A stretch of 64,000 nt of DNA, from the NCBI GenBank assembly GCA_947627055.1, contig CANQUS010000001.1:62001-126000 (forward strand). The letters are read 5' to 3'. The notes beneath the pieces were generated by a model that ran no database searches, had not been told where the DNA came from, and saw nothing but the letters and a program-made list of their open reading frames with translations. The stretch is from an uncultured Clostridia bacterium. Its GTDB lineage: Bacteria; Bacillota; Clostridia; Oscillospirales; Acutalibacteraceae. The position numbers and the translations under genes are program-made. Below, in pieces: positions 1 to 7,794 of the stretch; the stretch's first letter is position 1, and each line of letters begins with the position of its first letter.

Positions 1-2
1 TG

Positions 3-521
3 TTTGATATTTATTCAAGCACAGGATTTAAGCTGATCAAATGCAGCTCAGACAGTACGGAGGGTGATGAGCAAATTCGCTCACTTTTAAGTGGAAAAAT
101 CTGTGCATTTACCGGAAATTCCGGTGTCGGCAAGTCTACTATTATCAACAGGCTTTTGCCTGAGCTTGCTCTCGAAACTGGCGACATAAGCCTTAAATTA
201 GGGCGTGGAAGGCATACTACGCGCCACACGGAGCTTTATAAAATACACGGCGGTTATATAGCCGATACGCCGGGCTTTTCGACAGTTGATATTGAGCGTT
301 ACGAGCTGATCAAAAAAGATGAGCTGCCCAAATGTTTCCCTGAATTTGATCCGTATCTCGGCAGTTGTATGTTTACATCCTGCGCCCATGTAAAGGAAAA
401 GGGCTGCGGTATACTTGAGGCTGTAAATGAGGGCAAAATCAGCCGTTCCCGTCATGACAGCTATGTCGCTATGTATGACGAGGTAAAGGACTTTAAGGAA
501 TGGCAAAATAAGGACAGATAA
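3..521 (+). CDS. rsgA: RsgA ribosome small-subunit GTPase, 3' part only
   Basis: This is the C-terminal part of the circularly permuted GTPase that checks late 30S maturation. The 5' part lies outside the window; the frame is open from base 3. The G1 P-loop GNSGVGKS is at about 117-140, followed by the switch-like region RHTTRH and the G3-like DTPG. The C-terminal zinc-binding helix domain carries the C-x-x-x-x-C-x-H spacing (CMFTSCAH) and a later Cys (KGCG). The gene lies just upstream of thiN and spoVM, the order known from Bacillus and Clostridia, which supports the identification. Only the truncation is odd. Confidence 0.95.
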   Translation, partial: FDIYSSTGFKLIKCSSDSTEGDEQIRSLLSGKICAFTGNSGVGKSTIINRLLPELALETGDISLKLGRGRHTTRHTELYKIHGGYIADTPGFSTVDIERYELIKKDELPKCFPEFDPYLGSCMFTSCAHVKEKGCGILEAVNEGKISRSRHDSYVAMYDEVKDFKEWQNKDR

Positions 522-555
522 CAGTTATTAAAAAGTTGATGTTTGGAGGAACTAT

Positions 556-1182
556 ATGAATCGCTGTATAATAATTTCATCATCACCAGAGCTTGATATA
601 TCATTTTTGGCGCAAAGTGTGAAAAGTAATGATTTTATCATCTGCGCTGATGGGGGCTATAGATATGCGTATGCGGCGAGCCTTGTGCCGAATATAATTA
701 TCGGTGACTTCGATTCTGCGGAGCCGCCTGAGAGCTGTGCTTCGGAGATAATGGTGCTTCCTGTGAAAAAGGATGATACGGACACCTTTCGCTGTGTTAA
801 GGAGGCACTTGTCAGAGGTTTTGACGATATAGTGATTTTTGGCGGTATCGGCGGCAGGCTGGATCACACCTATGCCAATATGTCAGTTCTTTACTATATA
901 ATCTCACACGGCGCAAGGGGAACTCTCCTTGACGCAAAAAATGAGATTTGTATGCTTTCCGAGGCGGAGATGAATATAGATGGCAGAAGCGGAGAGCTTT
1001 TTTCTATTTTCCCGTTTGGCTGTGAAAGCTGCGTTGTCACACTTACGGGCTTTGAGTACACACTCGAAAGGGGAACATTGAATATTGGCTCGCCTGTCGG
1101 AATAAGTAACGTGATAACCTCTGACAGGGCTGTGGTTAAGGTCCTGAGCGGAACGTCAGCTATTATTTTTTCAAAGGACTGA
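556..1182 (+). CDS. thiN: Thiamine pyrophosphokinase
   Basis: Transfers pyrophosphate from ATP to thiamine to give thiamine diphosphate in the cytosol. The 208-aa length is normal. The N-terminal catalytic domain shows CADGG (about residue 30), GDFDS (50-54) and KDDTDT (72-77), the acidic Mg-ATP motifs of the family, and GGRLDHT near residue 100. The C-terminal half is the thiamine-binding beta domain. The ATG follows TTTGGAGGAAC at about 543-553. It is 34 bp downstream of rsgA, as in the Bacillus rsgA-rpe-thiN-spoVM order, but rpe is not between them here. Confidence 0.95.
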   Translation: MNRCIIISSSPELDISFLAQSVKSNDFIICADGGYRYAYAASLVPNIIIGDFDSAEPPESCASEIMVLPVKKDDTDTFRCVKEALVRGFDDIVIFGGIGGRLDHTYANMSVLYYIISHGARGTLLDAKNEICMLSEAEMNIDGRSGELFSIFPFGCESCVVTLTGFEYTLERGTLNIGSPVGISNVITSDRAVVKVLSGTSAIIFSKD

Positions 1183-1194
1183 GTAACAAATTTT

Positions 1195-1256
1195 ACACCG
1201 CCGAGTATTATGTACTAAGAGCGCACAAAAGGCTCAAGTACATAAAAGGGCGGTGT
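1195..1256 (+). other. Inverted repeat between thiN and the micro-ORF
   Basis: ACACCGCC (1195-1202) pairs with GGCGGTGT (1249-1256), and inside it TATGTACT (1209-1216) pairs with AGTACATA (1237-1244). The structure ends six bases before the ATG of the next small gene and its 3' arm contains the only G-rich stretch near that start. It could be a weak terminator (TTATTTA follows) or an RNA hairpin limiting translation of the downstream micro-ORF. Confidence 0.5.
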
Positions 1257-1261
1257 TATTT

Positions 1262-1417
1262 ATGGTTAGTAATCGAAAAAGATGTTGTAATGGAAGAACT
1301 GCTCTTGCATTTGCTTTCGGAATGCTTGTCTCACTGCTTTTTCCTCAAAGATGCCTTTTGATTATCGCGGCTGTAATCATTATAGTTTTGGCGATAGCGC
1401 TGTCAAAATGCTGCTGA
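1262..1417 (+). CDS. 51-aa Cys-rich small membrane protein
   Basis: A short open frame too small for usual gene finders. It starts MVSNRKRCC, has two hydrophobic stretches (about residues 13-28 and 31-47) split by a short PQRC turn, and ends SKCC. Cysteine pairs at both ends plus one in the middle are unusual for a cytosolic protein. It lies between thiN and spoVM and is followed after 19 bp by spoVM with its own GGAGGT site, so it looks like part of the same transcript. I recognise no named family. The basic N-terminus suggests an N-in topology. A sporulation link is inferred only from the neighbour. Confidence 0.6.
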   Translation: MVSNRKRCCNGRTALAFAFGMLVSLLFPQRCLLIIAAVIIIVLAIALSKCC

Positions 1418-1436
1418 ATTATTGGAGGTATTGCTT

Positions 1437-1529
1437 ATGAAAATCGTCGTAGTCGACAGACCGAAATTTTTCTCCTTTTTCCTAAGAAAAATATTTGGCA
1501 TAAAAAAATTAAAGCCTGAAGAAATATAG
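1437..1529 (+). CDS. spoVM: Stage V sporulation protein SpoVM (30 aa)
   Basis: SpoVM is a tiny amphipathic helix that recognises the positively curved forespore membrane and anchors SpoIVA for spore-coat assembly. The translation starts MKIVVVDRPKFF and keeps the family landmarks: Met-Lys start, Pro9-Lys10-Phe11, a hydrophobic/aromatic run, Arg17 and Gly21, then a basic tail. Bacillus SpoVM is 26 aa; here an extra KPEEI-type tail makes 30. The start has an ideal TTGGAGGT site at about 1421-1428. The rsgA-thiN-spoVM order matches the Bacillus locus, and a terminator follows directly. Its presence is direct evidence for an endospore former. Confidence 0.85.
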   Translation: MKIVVVDRPKFFSFFLRKIFGIKKLKPEEI

Positions 1530-1542
1530 TGTAAGAACATAG

Positions 1543-1585
1543 AAAACACCTGCGGTTTGAAGTATACTGCAGGTGTTTTATTATA
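1543..1585 (+). terminator. Rho-independent terminator after spoVM
   Basis: AAAACACCTGC (1543-1553) and GCAGGTGTTTT (1569-1579) form an 11-bp stem followed by a T/A-rich tail. It closes the rsgA-thiN-spoVM unit. Confidence 0.85.
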
Positions 1586-1823
1586 TGAAGGTATTTGAAT
1601 TAAAAACAGCTTTCTTTTGCGGGTGAGGCTTAGGAGAATACTAAATACAGCCCTATGGTATGCCGGCAGTCGTTTAGCAGATCCGATAGAATACGGAAAC
1701 GCGATATCAGTACCATCTTTTCCGACATAATATGAGAAATATCGGGCGAGGAAAGACTGCCTGTTTGTGAAATTCACTTGAATATACGTTTGATTTTTTT
1801 CCCATAAAATTTATGAAAAGGGA

Positions 1824-1852
1824 TTGACAAAAAACACGATATATGGTATATT
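1824..1852 (+). promoter_or_regulatory. Sigma-A promoter for rpmG-secE-nusG
   Basis: TTGACA (1824-1829), 17-bp spacer, TATATT (1847-1852). It lies about 180 bp upstream of rpmG. The leader between holds a small hairpin (AAAGGGGC at 1866-1873 against GCCCTTT at about 1884-1890). Nothing else in the 1586-2033 gap looks coding. Confidence 0.8.
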
Positions 1853-2033
1853 GTTAATACCTCACAAAGGGGCTTATTTTTTTGCCCTTTATCCTGACGC
1901 TGTAAATCGTAAATTGCCGTCGCGGATATGAAGCAGTATGAATATCTGATATTTGTTATGCTTTGATTGCGTAAAGCCGGAATTTTACGCAAGAGGGAGG
2001 CTAAATTATTCCGAAATACCGGGAGGTGCCGTC

Positions 2034-2183
2034 ATGAGAGTAAAAGTTACATTAGCCTGTACGGAGTGCAAACAGCGCAACTATAACACAATGAAGAACA
2101 AGAAGAACGACCCCGACAGACTTGAAATGAACAAGTATTGCAGATTTTGCAGGAAACACACTCTTCATAAAGAGACAAAATGA
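2034..2183 (+). CDS. rpmG: 50S ribosomal protein L33
   Basis: A 49-aa large-subunit protein of the zinc-ribbon (C+) type: CTEC near residues 9-12 and CRFC near 36-39 give four metal ligands. The start MRVKVTL is set by GGGAGGTGCC just upstream; a longer in-frame start at 1953 would add a non-homologous leader and is rejected. It is followed within 21 bp by secE, the usual rpmG-secE-nusG order of Firmicutes. Confidence 0.95.
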   Translation: MRVKVTLACTECKQRNYNTMKNKKNDPDRLEMNKYCRFCRKHTLHKETK

Positions 2184-2203
2184 TCGCGTTACGGAGGTAA
2201 AAA

Positions 2204-2446
2204 ATGGCTAAAAAGAGTAATAACGAAAAGAAGCCGAATATCTTCGTGAGAGCGGGTCGGCGAATTAAGAAATTCTTCCGTGACACAAAAAGCGAGATTA
2301 AAAAGATCGTTTGGCCTACGCCTAAGGCTACCTTTAAAAATATGGGTATCGTCCTTTTGGCAATCGTCATAATCGGTGCATTTATATTCGGACTTGACAG
2401 CGGACTTTATGCTCTGCTCGGTCTGGTTATGAACGTTTCACACTGA
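2204..2446 (+). CDS. secE: Preprotein translocase subunit SecE
   Basis: An 80-aa essential clamp subunit of the SecYEG channel. The basic N-terminus is followed by the conserved amphipathic segment (SEIKKIVWPT, about residues 29-38), then one transmembrane helix (about 47-70). This is the short single-span form of Gram-positives. GGAGGT lies 8 bp upstream of the ATG. Co-transcription with nusG is likely (20-bp gap). Confidence 0.95.
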   Translation: MAKKSNNEKKPNIFVRAGRRIKKFFRDTKSEIKKIVWPTPKATFKNMGIVLLAIVIIGAFIFGLDSGLYALLGLVMNVSH

Positions 2447-2466
2447 TACGGTCGTAAGGAGGAAAT

Positions 2467-2991
2467 ATGGCTGACAACGAAGCAAAATGGTATGTTGTCC
2501 ATACTTATTCCGGCTATGAGAACAAAGTAGCGTCAAATCTCGAAACAACAGTAGAAAACAGAGGTCTCGGACATTTGATCCAGGAGATCAGAGTTCCTAC
2601 GGAAAAGGTAACAGAGATCAAGGACAATAAAACACGCGAGGTAGAGCGAAAGATCTTTCCCGGGTATGTTATTGTAAAAATGGTTATGAATGATGACAGC
2701 TGGTATGTCGTTCGCAATATCCGCGGATGCACCGGCTTCGTAGGCCCCAGCTCAAAGCCCGTCCCTCTCACGGATGAAGAGGTTGAAAGACTCGGAGTTG
2801 AGACCAGAAGTGTCGAGGTCAGCTACAATATCGGGGATTCTGTAAGGATAATAGACGGTCCGTTCGATGACTCTGTCGGTATTGTTGACGAGCTTAACAC
2901 TGAGAAAAACAGCGTCCGCGTTATAATCCATATGTTCGGACGCGAGACGCCGGTCGAGCTTGAACTTAATCAGGTCGAGCCGATCGAATGA
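2467..2991 (+). CDS. nusG: Transcription termination/antitermination factor NusG
   Basis: A 174-aa RNA polymerase-associated factor that couples transcription to translation. The NGN domain begins WYVVHTYSGYE (residues 8-18) and contains the family FPGYV motif (about 64-68). The C-terminal KOW domain starts near GDSVRIIDGPF (about 124). It is followed by a structured leader and rplK, the standard order. Confidence 0.97.
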   Translation: MADNEAKWYVVHTYSGYENKVASNLETTVENRGLGHLIQEIRVPTEKVTEIKDNKTREVERKIFPGYVIVKMVMNDDSWYVVRNIRGCTGFVGPSSKPVPLTDEEVERLGVETRSVEVSYNIGDSVRIIDGPFDDSVGIVDELNTEKNSVRVIIHMFGRETPVELELNQVEPIE

Positions 2992-3115
2992 TCACGCTGA
3001 TAACGGAAAAGGTGCAAGCCGCCTGTTCCGTTGTTATTGAGGGCATAGCCCTCGTGGGAGGAAACGGTAAACCGTTTTCCGCATTTATACCACGAATTTT
3101 GGAGGTGCAAAGAAA
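2992..3115 (+). promoter_or_regulatory. Structured leader between nusG and rplK
   Basis: Three consecutive hairpins fill this 124-bp gap: AACGGAA (3002-3008) with TTCCGTT (about 3026-3032); GAGGGC with GCCCTC (3039-3053); and a two-part stem in which CGTGG (3053-3057) pairs with CCACG (3090-3094), enclosing an ACGGT/ACCGT hairpin. The rplK site GGAGGTG follows. This resembles a ribosomal-protein autoregulatory leader (an L1 or L11 target), but I cannot match it to a named RNA family. Confidence 0.45.
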
Positions 3116-3541
3116 ATGGCTCAAAAGGTAACAGGCTTTATTAAGCTTCAGATACCTGCTGGAAAAGCTACCCCGGCGCCGCCTGTCGGTCCTGCACTTG
3201 GACAGCACGGCGTCAACATCATGGCGTTTACGAAGGAATTTAATGAACGCACTAAAAATGACGCGGGTATGATCATCCCCGTTGTTATAACAGTTTATGC
3301 CGATCGTTCGTTTACTTTCGTAACTAAGACTCCGCCGGCAGCCGTTCTTATAAAGAAGGCTTGCGGAATCGAAAGCGGTTCGGGCGTTCCGAACAAAACA
3401 AAGGTTGCAAAAATTACCCGTGAGCAGGTCAAGAAGATTGCCGAGCAGAAGATGCCCGACCTCAATGCGGCAAACATTGAGACGGCTATGAGCATGATTG
3501 CGGGAACAGCTCGCAGTATGGGCGTAGAAGTAGTCGATTGA
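3116..3541 (+). CDS. rplK: 50S ribosomal protein L11
   Basis: A 141-aa protein that binds the GTPase-associated centre of 23S rRNA. It has the Pro-rich N-terminal domain ([17 protein letters not shown], residues 15-31) and the C-terminal rRNA-binding domain ([13 protein letters not shown] at the end). TTGGAGGTG sits 9 bp before the ATG. It is followed by rplA, as in nearly all bacteria. Confidence 0.97.
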   Translation: MAQKVTGFIKLQIPAGKATPAPPVGPALGQHGVNIMAFTKEFNERTKNDAGMIIPVVITVYADRSFTFVTKTPPAAVLIKKACGIESGSGVPNKTKVAKITREQVKKIAEQKMPDLNAANIETAMSMIAGTARSMGVEVVD

Positions 3542-3599
3542 TCATACCCGGGTGGGAGGAAATAATCCGATTTTACCACTCTACAGGGAGGACAAACCA

Positions 3600-4292
3600 A
3601 TGAAACACGGTAAAAAATATGTCGATTCGCTCAAGCTTATCGACAAGGCAAAAAATTATGATGCAAGTGAGGCTATCGCACTTTGCGTTCAGACAGGTAA
3701 GGCTAAGTTTGACGAGACTGTTGAGGTTCACATCAGACTCGGCGTTGACAACCGTCACGCAGACCAACAGGTCAGAGGTGCGCTGGTTCTTCCGAACGGT
3801 ACAGGTAAGACTGTCCGCGTACTTGCAGTCTGCAAGGGCGACAATGTAGCTCTAGCAGAGGAAGCAGGCGCTGAATATGTCGGCGCAGAGGAGTTCACAA
3901 CTAAGATCCAGAACGAGGGTTGGATGGACTTTGACGTCCTCATCACAACTCCCGACATGATGGGTCTCGTAGGTCGTCTCGGTAAGGTTCTCGGTCCCCG
4001 CGGACTCATGCCTAACCCCAAGGCCGGTACTGTTACTCCTGACATAGCTAAAGCTATCAAGGAGGCTAAGGCAGGTAAGATCGAGTATCGTCTTGATAAG
4101 ACGAACATCATTCACTGCCCGATTGGTAAGGTTTCCTTTGGTGCGGAGAAGATATCAGAGAACTTCGACGCGCTTCTTGACGCTATTATCAAGGCTAAGC
4201 CGGCTGCCGCAAAGGGTCAGTATGTCAAGAGCATTGCCGTAACAACGACAATGGGTCCGTCAGTCAGAATTAACACCGCTAAATATCAGTGA
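3600..4292 (+). CDS. rplA: 50S ribosomal protein L1
   Basis: A 230-aa L1-stalk protein. The start MKHGKKYV is set by AGGGAGGAC 7 bp upstream; the longer frame from 3552 adds unrelated residues. The conserved family region [16 protein letters not shown] (about residues 132-147) is intact, as is the C-terminal return to domain I. It is the last gene before the separate rplJ-rplL promoter. Confidence 0.97.
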   Translation: MKHGKKYVDSLKLIDKAKNYDASEAIALCVQTGKAKFDETVEVHIRLGVDNRHADQQVRGALVLPNGTGKTVRVLAVCKGDNVALAEEAGAEYVGAEEFTTKIQNEGWMDFDVLITTPDMMGLVGRLGKVLGPRGLMPNPKAGTVTPDIAKAIKEAKAGKIEYRLDKTNIIHCPIGKVSFGAEKISENFDALLDAIIKAKPAAAKGQYVKSIAVTTTMGPSVRINTAKYQ

Positions 4293-4307
4293 TTTTTGAT
4301 TTTGTGC

Positions 4308-4336
4308 TTGACATAAGGCTTAATTCATGATATTAT
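4308..4336 (+). promoter_or_regulatory. Sigma-A promoter for rplJ-rplL
   Basis: TTGACA (4308-4313), exact 17-bp spacer, TATTAT (4331-4336), immediately upstream of the L10 leader. Confidence 0.85.
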
Positions 4337-4341
4337 TATCA

Positions 4342-4455
4342 AGCTGTTCCTAAGACAGCAGGTATTGCGTAACGGGTTTTCCCACCTGCCGAGGAAAAAG
4401 CGTGAAATTGTTGATTTCTGCGCCTTTCTTCGGAAAACGGGAAGGGCGCTTTTTG
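4342..4455 (+). promoter_or_regulatory. Ribosomal protein L10 leader (autoregulatory RNA)
   Basis: The segment carries the typical L10-leader elements: GTTCCTAAGACAGCAGGT (about 4344-4361) pairing with CACCTGCCGAGGA (about 4383-4395), the site bound by the L10(L12)4 complex. It is followed by a terminator hairpin GCGCCTTTC (4420-4428) / GAAGGGCGC (4441-4449) with TTTTTG. In known examples excess L10 promotes termination before rplJ. Confidence 0.85.
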
Positions 4456-4483
4456 TGCCTAATTTTCAAGGAGGTGAAATGCT

Positions 4484-5008
4484 ATGCCCAGCCAAAAGGT
4501 TTTAGAGGAAAAGAAGCAGATAGTTGCCGATCTTTCCGAAAGGATCAAAAACTCTGTAGCAGGTGTCATCGTTGATTATCGCGGTATTTCTGTTGCGGAC
4601 GATACTAAGCTTCGCAAGGAGCTTCGTGAAGCAGGTGTACATTATTCTGTTATTAAGAACACACTCATCAAGTTCGCTGTCGATAACGCGGGTCTTGAGG
4701 GTCTCGATGATGTACTTAACGGTACAACGGCTATCGCCACGAGCGAGACCGACTATGTAGCTGCAGCGAGGATTCTTTCCAAATATGCGGACAGCAATGC
4801 GACTTTTGAAATCAAGTCAGGCTATTTGGACGGCGAGGTTATCAGCCTCGAAAAGATCCAGAGCCTTGCAAAGCTTCCCTCAAGAGAGATTCTGCTTGCA
4901 AATGTACTTGGCGCGTTCAACGCTCCTATCGCATCCTTTGCCCGTGCCGTTCAGGCCATTGTTGATAAAAATAACGATGGTGCGAACGCAGAACCCGCAG
5001 AGGCTTAA
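4484..5008 (+). CDS. rplJ: 50S ribosomal protein L10
   Basis: A 174-aa stalk-base protein that binds 23S rRNA and carries L7/L12 dimers on its C-terminal helix. The family start (MPSQKVLEEKKQIVADL), VDYRGI (about 31-36) and the KNTL segment (about 60) are present, with an acidic/Ala-rich C-terminus. The AAGGAGGTG site precedes the ATG. Expression is probably controlled by the leader directly upstream. Confidence 0.97.
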   Translation: MPSQKVLEEKKQIVADLSERIKNSVAGVIVDYRGISVADDTKLRKELREAGVHYSVIKNTLIKFAVDNAGLEGLDDVLNGTTAIATSETDYVAAARILSKYADSNATFEIKSGYLDGEVISLEKIQSLAKLPSREILLANVLGAFNAPIASFARAVQAIVDKNNDGANAEPAEA

Positions 5009-5042
5009 TGTATTAAATTTATATTTTTGGAGGTAAATAATC

Positions 5043-5417
5043 ATGGCATCAGAAAAGGTTACTGCTATTGTTGAAGAGTTAAAGAGTCTAACAGTTCTCG
5101 AGCTTTCAGAGCTTGTACACGCTGTTGAGGATGAGTTTGGTGTATCCGCAGCGGCCGCTGTTGTAGCGGGTCCCGCTGCCGACGCAGGTGCCGCTGTTGA
5201 GGAGAAGACTGAGTTTGATGTTGTTCTCAAGAATGTCGGTGCTGAGAAGATCAAGGTTATCAAGGTCGTTCGTGAGATCACAGGTCTTGGTCTGAAGGAA
5301 GCTAAGGAGATCGTTGACAACGCTCCTAAGGCTATTAAGGAAGCTGTGTCTAAGGATGACGCTGAGGCTATCAAGACTAAGCTCGCTGAGGTTGGTGCTG
5401 AGGTCGAGATTAAATAA
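5043..5417 (+). CDS. rplL: 50S ribosomal protein L7/L12
   Basis: A 124-aa stalk protein that recruits translation GTPases. It has an N-terminal dimerisation helix (to about residue 35), an Ala-rich hinge (about 36-55) and the globular C-terminal domain beginning EKTEFDVVL, with the factor-binding KEAKEIVD helix (about 88-95). It follows rplJ by 34 bp behind TTGGAGGT. Codon use is strongly biased, as expected for a highly expressed gene. Confidence 0.97.
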   Translation: MASEKVTAIVEELKSLTVLELSELVHAVEDEFGVSAAAAVVAGPAADAGAAVEEKTEFDVVLKNVGAEKIKVIKVVREITGLGLKEAKEIVDNAPKAIKEAVSKDDAEAIKTKLAEVGAEVEIK

Positions 5418-5439
5418 TAAATTTGATCTTTGTTTTTTC

Positions 5440-5471
5440 GCAAATCGGGTTGATAAACAGCCCGTATTTGC
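5440..5471 (+). other. Hairpin between rplL and rpmB
   Basis: GCAAATCGGG (5440-5449) pairs with CCCGTATTTGC (5461-5471). No T-run follows on the plus strand, so this is more likely an RNA-processing or pausing element, or a poor terminator for rplL. Confidence 0.4.
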
Positions 5472-5495
5472 CAACACCTAAAGGAGGTGCATATC

Positions 5496-5684
5496 ATGGC
5501 AAAGTGTGATGTATGCGGAAAGGGAGTTACCTTTGGAATCAAGGTATCTCACTCACATAGAAGATCTAACAGAACCTGGAAGCCGAATGTCGTAAGGGTC
5601 AAGGCTATTGTAAACGGTACACCTAAGAGAATATATGCCTGCACCCGTTGCCTGCGTTCAGGAAAGGTTACAAGAGCGATATAA
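5496..5684 (+). CDS. rpmB: 50S ribosomal protein L28
   Basis: A 62-aa large-subunit protein. The N-terminus MAKCDVCGKG contains a CxxC pair and a second pair is present near residues 51-54 (CTRC), so it is the zinc-binding form. The start is set by AAAGGAGGTGC. In Bacillus rpmB also lies close to spoVM and rsgA; here the ribosomal cluster sits between them. A terminator follows 34 bp downstream. Confidence 0.96.
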   Translation: MAKCDVCGKGVTFGIKVSHSHRRSNRTWKPNVVRVKAIVNGTPKRIYACTRCLRSGKVTRAI

Positions 5685-5718
5685 AGCTGTAATACTATCA
5701 AGAAAAGATGTCCCCTTT

Positions 5719-5755
5719 GAGACACCTTCCTTACGGAGGGTGTCTCATTTTTATT
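5719..5755 (+). terminator. Terminator after rpmB
   Basis: GAGACACCTTCC (5719-5730) and GGAGGGTGTCTC (5735-5746) form a 12-bp stem followed by ATTTTTATT. Confidence 0.9.
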
Positions 5756-5911
5756 GCCGCATGGGAACATCGGACTTTGCAGACAAAATTCAACCGAACT
5801 GATAACATTAACCGCATCCCAACAATTCCCGCAACAGTTTATAGTAATAAAATATAGAATAGCCGTATATTCGGGAAGTCTCGCGACAGTTTCTCGGGAT
5901 TAAATATTCTG

Positions 5912-6406
5912 TCAGCGATTATCTATTTTCTCAGGATAGAGGTCATGGAACATAAGGCGTTTTTTTGCAATGCGTTCCCAAGGTGTGCCGTGCTTGCCGT
6001 AGTTGCAGTACGGATCTATCGAGATTCCGCCGCGTGGAGTAAACTTACCCCAAACCTCTATGTATTTCGGATCCATTAGCGCGATCAAATCCTTCATAAT
6101 TATATTTACACAATCCTCGTGAAAATCGCCGTGGCTGCGAAAGCTGAAAAGATACAGCTTGAGTGACTTGCTCTCTACCATACGTTCAAACGGGACATAT
6201 GAAATCGTTATTGTTGCAAAGTCGGGCTGACCGGTAATAGGGCAAAGGCTTGTAAATTCCGGACAGTTGAATTTTACGAAATAATCGTTTTCGGGATGCT
6301 TGTTGGCAAATGTTTCAAGTATTTCAGGCGCATAGTCTGCAGGGTATTTAGTTTCTGAACTGCCAAGCAGCGAAATATCGTCTTCTCGTATTCTTGAGTT
6401 TTCCAT
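5912..6406 (-). CDS. queF: NADPH-dependent 7-cyano-7-deazaguanine (preQ0) reductase
   Basis: QueF reduces the preQ0 nitrile to preQ1, the last free-base step of queuosine synthesis. The 164-aa length fits the single-domain (YkvM-type) unimodular form. The catalytic Cys55 is in [12 protein letters not shown], the conserved Asp lies shortly after it, and the family E(S/L)KSLKLYL motif (about 78-86) binds substrate. It is the last gene of queD-queE-queC-queF, 13 bp after queC. Confidence 0.96.
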   Translation of the reverse strand: MENSRIREDDISLLGSSETKYPADYAPEILETFANKHPENDYFVKFNCPEFTSLCPITGQPDFATITISYVPFERMVESKSLKLYLFSFRSHGDFHEDCVNIIMKDLIALMDPKYIEVWGKFTPRGGISIDPYCNYGKHGTPWERIAKKRLMFHDLYPEKIDNR

Positions 6407-6419
6407 ACTGTTTTTCCTC

Positions 6420-7094
6420 TCATATATATTCGGTTATTCCGTTTGCCGCGAATGCCGCAGCACGGTCACGGCACGTTCCGCACTTTCCGCAGGGAACGTC
6501 GCCGCCCTCATAGCAGCTCCATGTAAGCTCATACGGGACATTCAATGACAATCCGATTTTTACAACGTCAGCTTTTGTTAAATTTACAAACGGAGCTTCG
6601 ATTTTAAGTTGATGTCCGCTTCCCTCCCAAATCGCTTCGTTCATAGCATTGTTGAATACGCTGCTGCAGTCAGGGTACGCGTTCCCAGCGGAATCGTCTG
6701 CATGAGCGCCGTAGTAGATAATATCACATTTCTTAGAAAGAGCTATGCTTGCCGCAGATGACAGAAAAAGTCCGTTTCTGAAAGGTACATATGTTGTTAC
6801 AGGCTTGCCGTCGGAGTGCTTTATTTGCTCAGCATAGGATTCTTGAGGTATTTTCTTGTTTGAATGTGACAGCAGGGAGCAATCACTGTACATAAAAATC
6901 TTTTCAAGGTCGAGATAGAGATGCTCTACCTTATAATAAGCTGTGATTTTTTTCGTTGCTTCGATCTCTTTTTTGTGTTTTTGTCCGTAGTAAATAGAGA
7001 GCGCGATCACATTTTCGGGACGGTATTTATCAACAGCCACTGCGAGGCATGTTGTACTGTCAACACCGCCGCTTGCCAATACCATAGCTTTCAT
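6420..7094 (-). CDS. queC: 7-cyano-7-deazaguanine synthase
   Basis: QueC converts 7-carboxy-7-deazaguanine to preQ0 using ammonia and ATP. The N-terminal PP-loop is SGGVDST (about residues 7-13) and the C-terminal Cys cluster ([15 protein letters not shown]) binds zinc. I chose ATG at 7094, preceded by AGAAAGGAATG, giving 224 aa; the frame could extend to 7145 but the extra residues are not QueC-like. It is the third gene of the que operon. Confidence 0.96.
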   Translation of the reverse strand: MKAMVLASGGVDSTTCLAVAVDKYRPENVIALSIYYGQKHKKEIEATKKITAYYKVEHLYLDLEKIFMYSDCSLLSHSNKKIPQESYAEQIKHSDGKPVTTYVPFRNGLFLSSAASIALSKKCDIIYYGAHADDSAGNAYPDCSSVFNNAMNEAIWEGSGHQLKIEAPFVNLTKADVVKIGLSLNVPYELTWSCYEGGDVPCGKCGTCRDRAAAFAANGITEYI

Positions 7095-7117
7095 AATAAA
7101 GTCATTCCTTTCTGTAT

Positions 7118-7786
7118 TTAAACGCCCCTTGCATTTGGATCCCATATTAACTTATGCATTTGCAGCTGCAAATTAACTCCGTTAAGATTATTTTTGAGCA
7201 TATACTCAACTATTTCAGATGGCTCTATTCCCTCGAATACAGGACTGAGATAAACATGACATTTTTTAATCAGTTCATATTTTTCAATAACGTCTTTTGC
7301 TCGTTCCATATCCTCGAGGCAGCCTACAACGAATTTGACTGTATCTTTTTCGCTTAATACCGAGAAATTATCAGGATTCATAAAATCTTCCATGCCGCTT
7401 GAAGGAAGCTTGTAGTCCATTGTAAATGACGGAGGATTTTGAAGTCCGACAAAATTTTTGAGGTCTATGCTTCCGTTTGTTTCTACTTCGATATTGAGCG
7501 AAGTATCGTTTCCGAGAAGTTCTAGAAGATTTTTAATATTACTTTGAAGTAACGGTTCTCCTCCAGTAAGGGTGATGTTAGTGATTTTCGCTGCTTTGAC
7601 GGCATTGTATATGTCATATTCTGTCATGCGTGTAGAGATTGTGTCGGGTGCGTTCGCCCATTTTGTGTCACAAAAGGAACAGTCAAGATTACATCCCTTA
7701 AATCGTACAAACACAGCAAGCTGTCCCGCGAGAATCCCCTCGCCGTTAATACTGCTAAATATTTCAGCAACATCATAAAATGCCAT
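7118..7786 (-). CDS. queE: 7-carboxy-7-deazaguanine synthase (radical SAM)
   Basis: QueE is a radical SAM enzyme that contracts 6-carboxy-tetrahydropterin to 7-carboxy-7-deazaguanine. The [4Fe-4S] motif CNLDCSFC (C32, C36, C39) follows the family INGEG segment, and TGGEPLL (about 78) is the SAM-binding GGE motif. The ATG at 7786 has GAGGAG 4 bp upstream. A GTG at 7798 would give a GTGA overlap with the queD stop and is a possible alternative start. Confidence 0.94.
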   Translation of the reverse strand: MAFYDVAEIFSSINGEGILAGQLAVFVRFKGCNLDCSFCDTKWANAPDTISTRMTEYDIYNAVKAAKITNITLTGGEPLLQSNIKNLLELLGNDTSLNIEVETNGSIDLKNFVGLQNPPSFTMDYKLPSSGMEDFMNPDNFSVLSEKDTVKFVVGCLEDMERAKDVIEKYELIKKCHVYLSPVFEGIEPSEIVEYMLKNNLNGVNLQLQMHKLIWDPNARGV

Positions 7787-7794
7787 AGCGCTCC

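Noticed and set aside
1953..2033. Longer rpmG start
   Set aside because: The 27 extra residues are not L33-like; GGGAGGTGCC marks the ATG at 2034.
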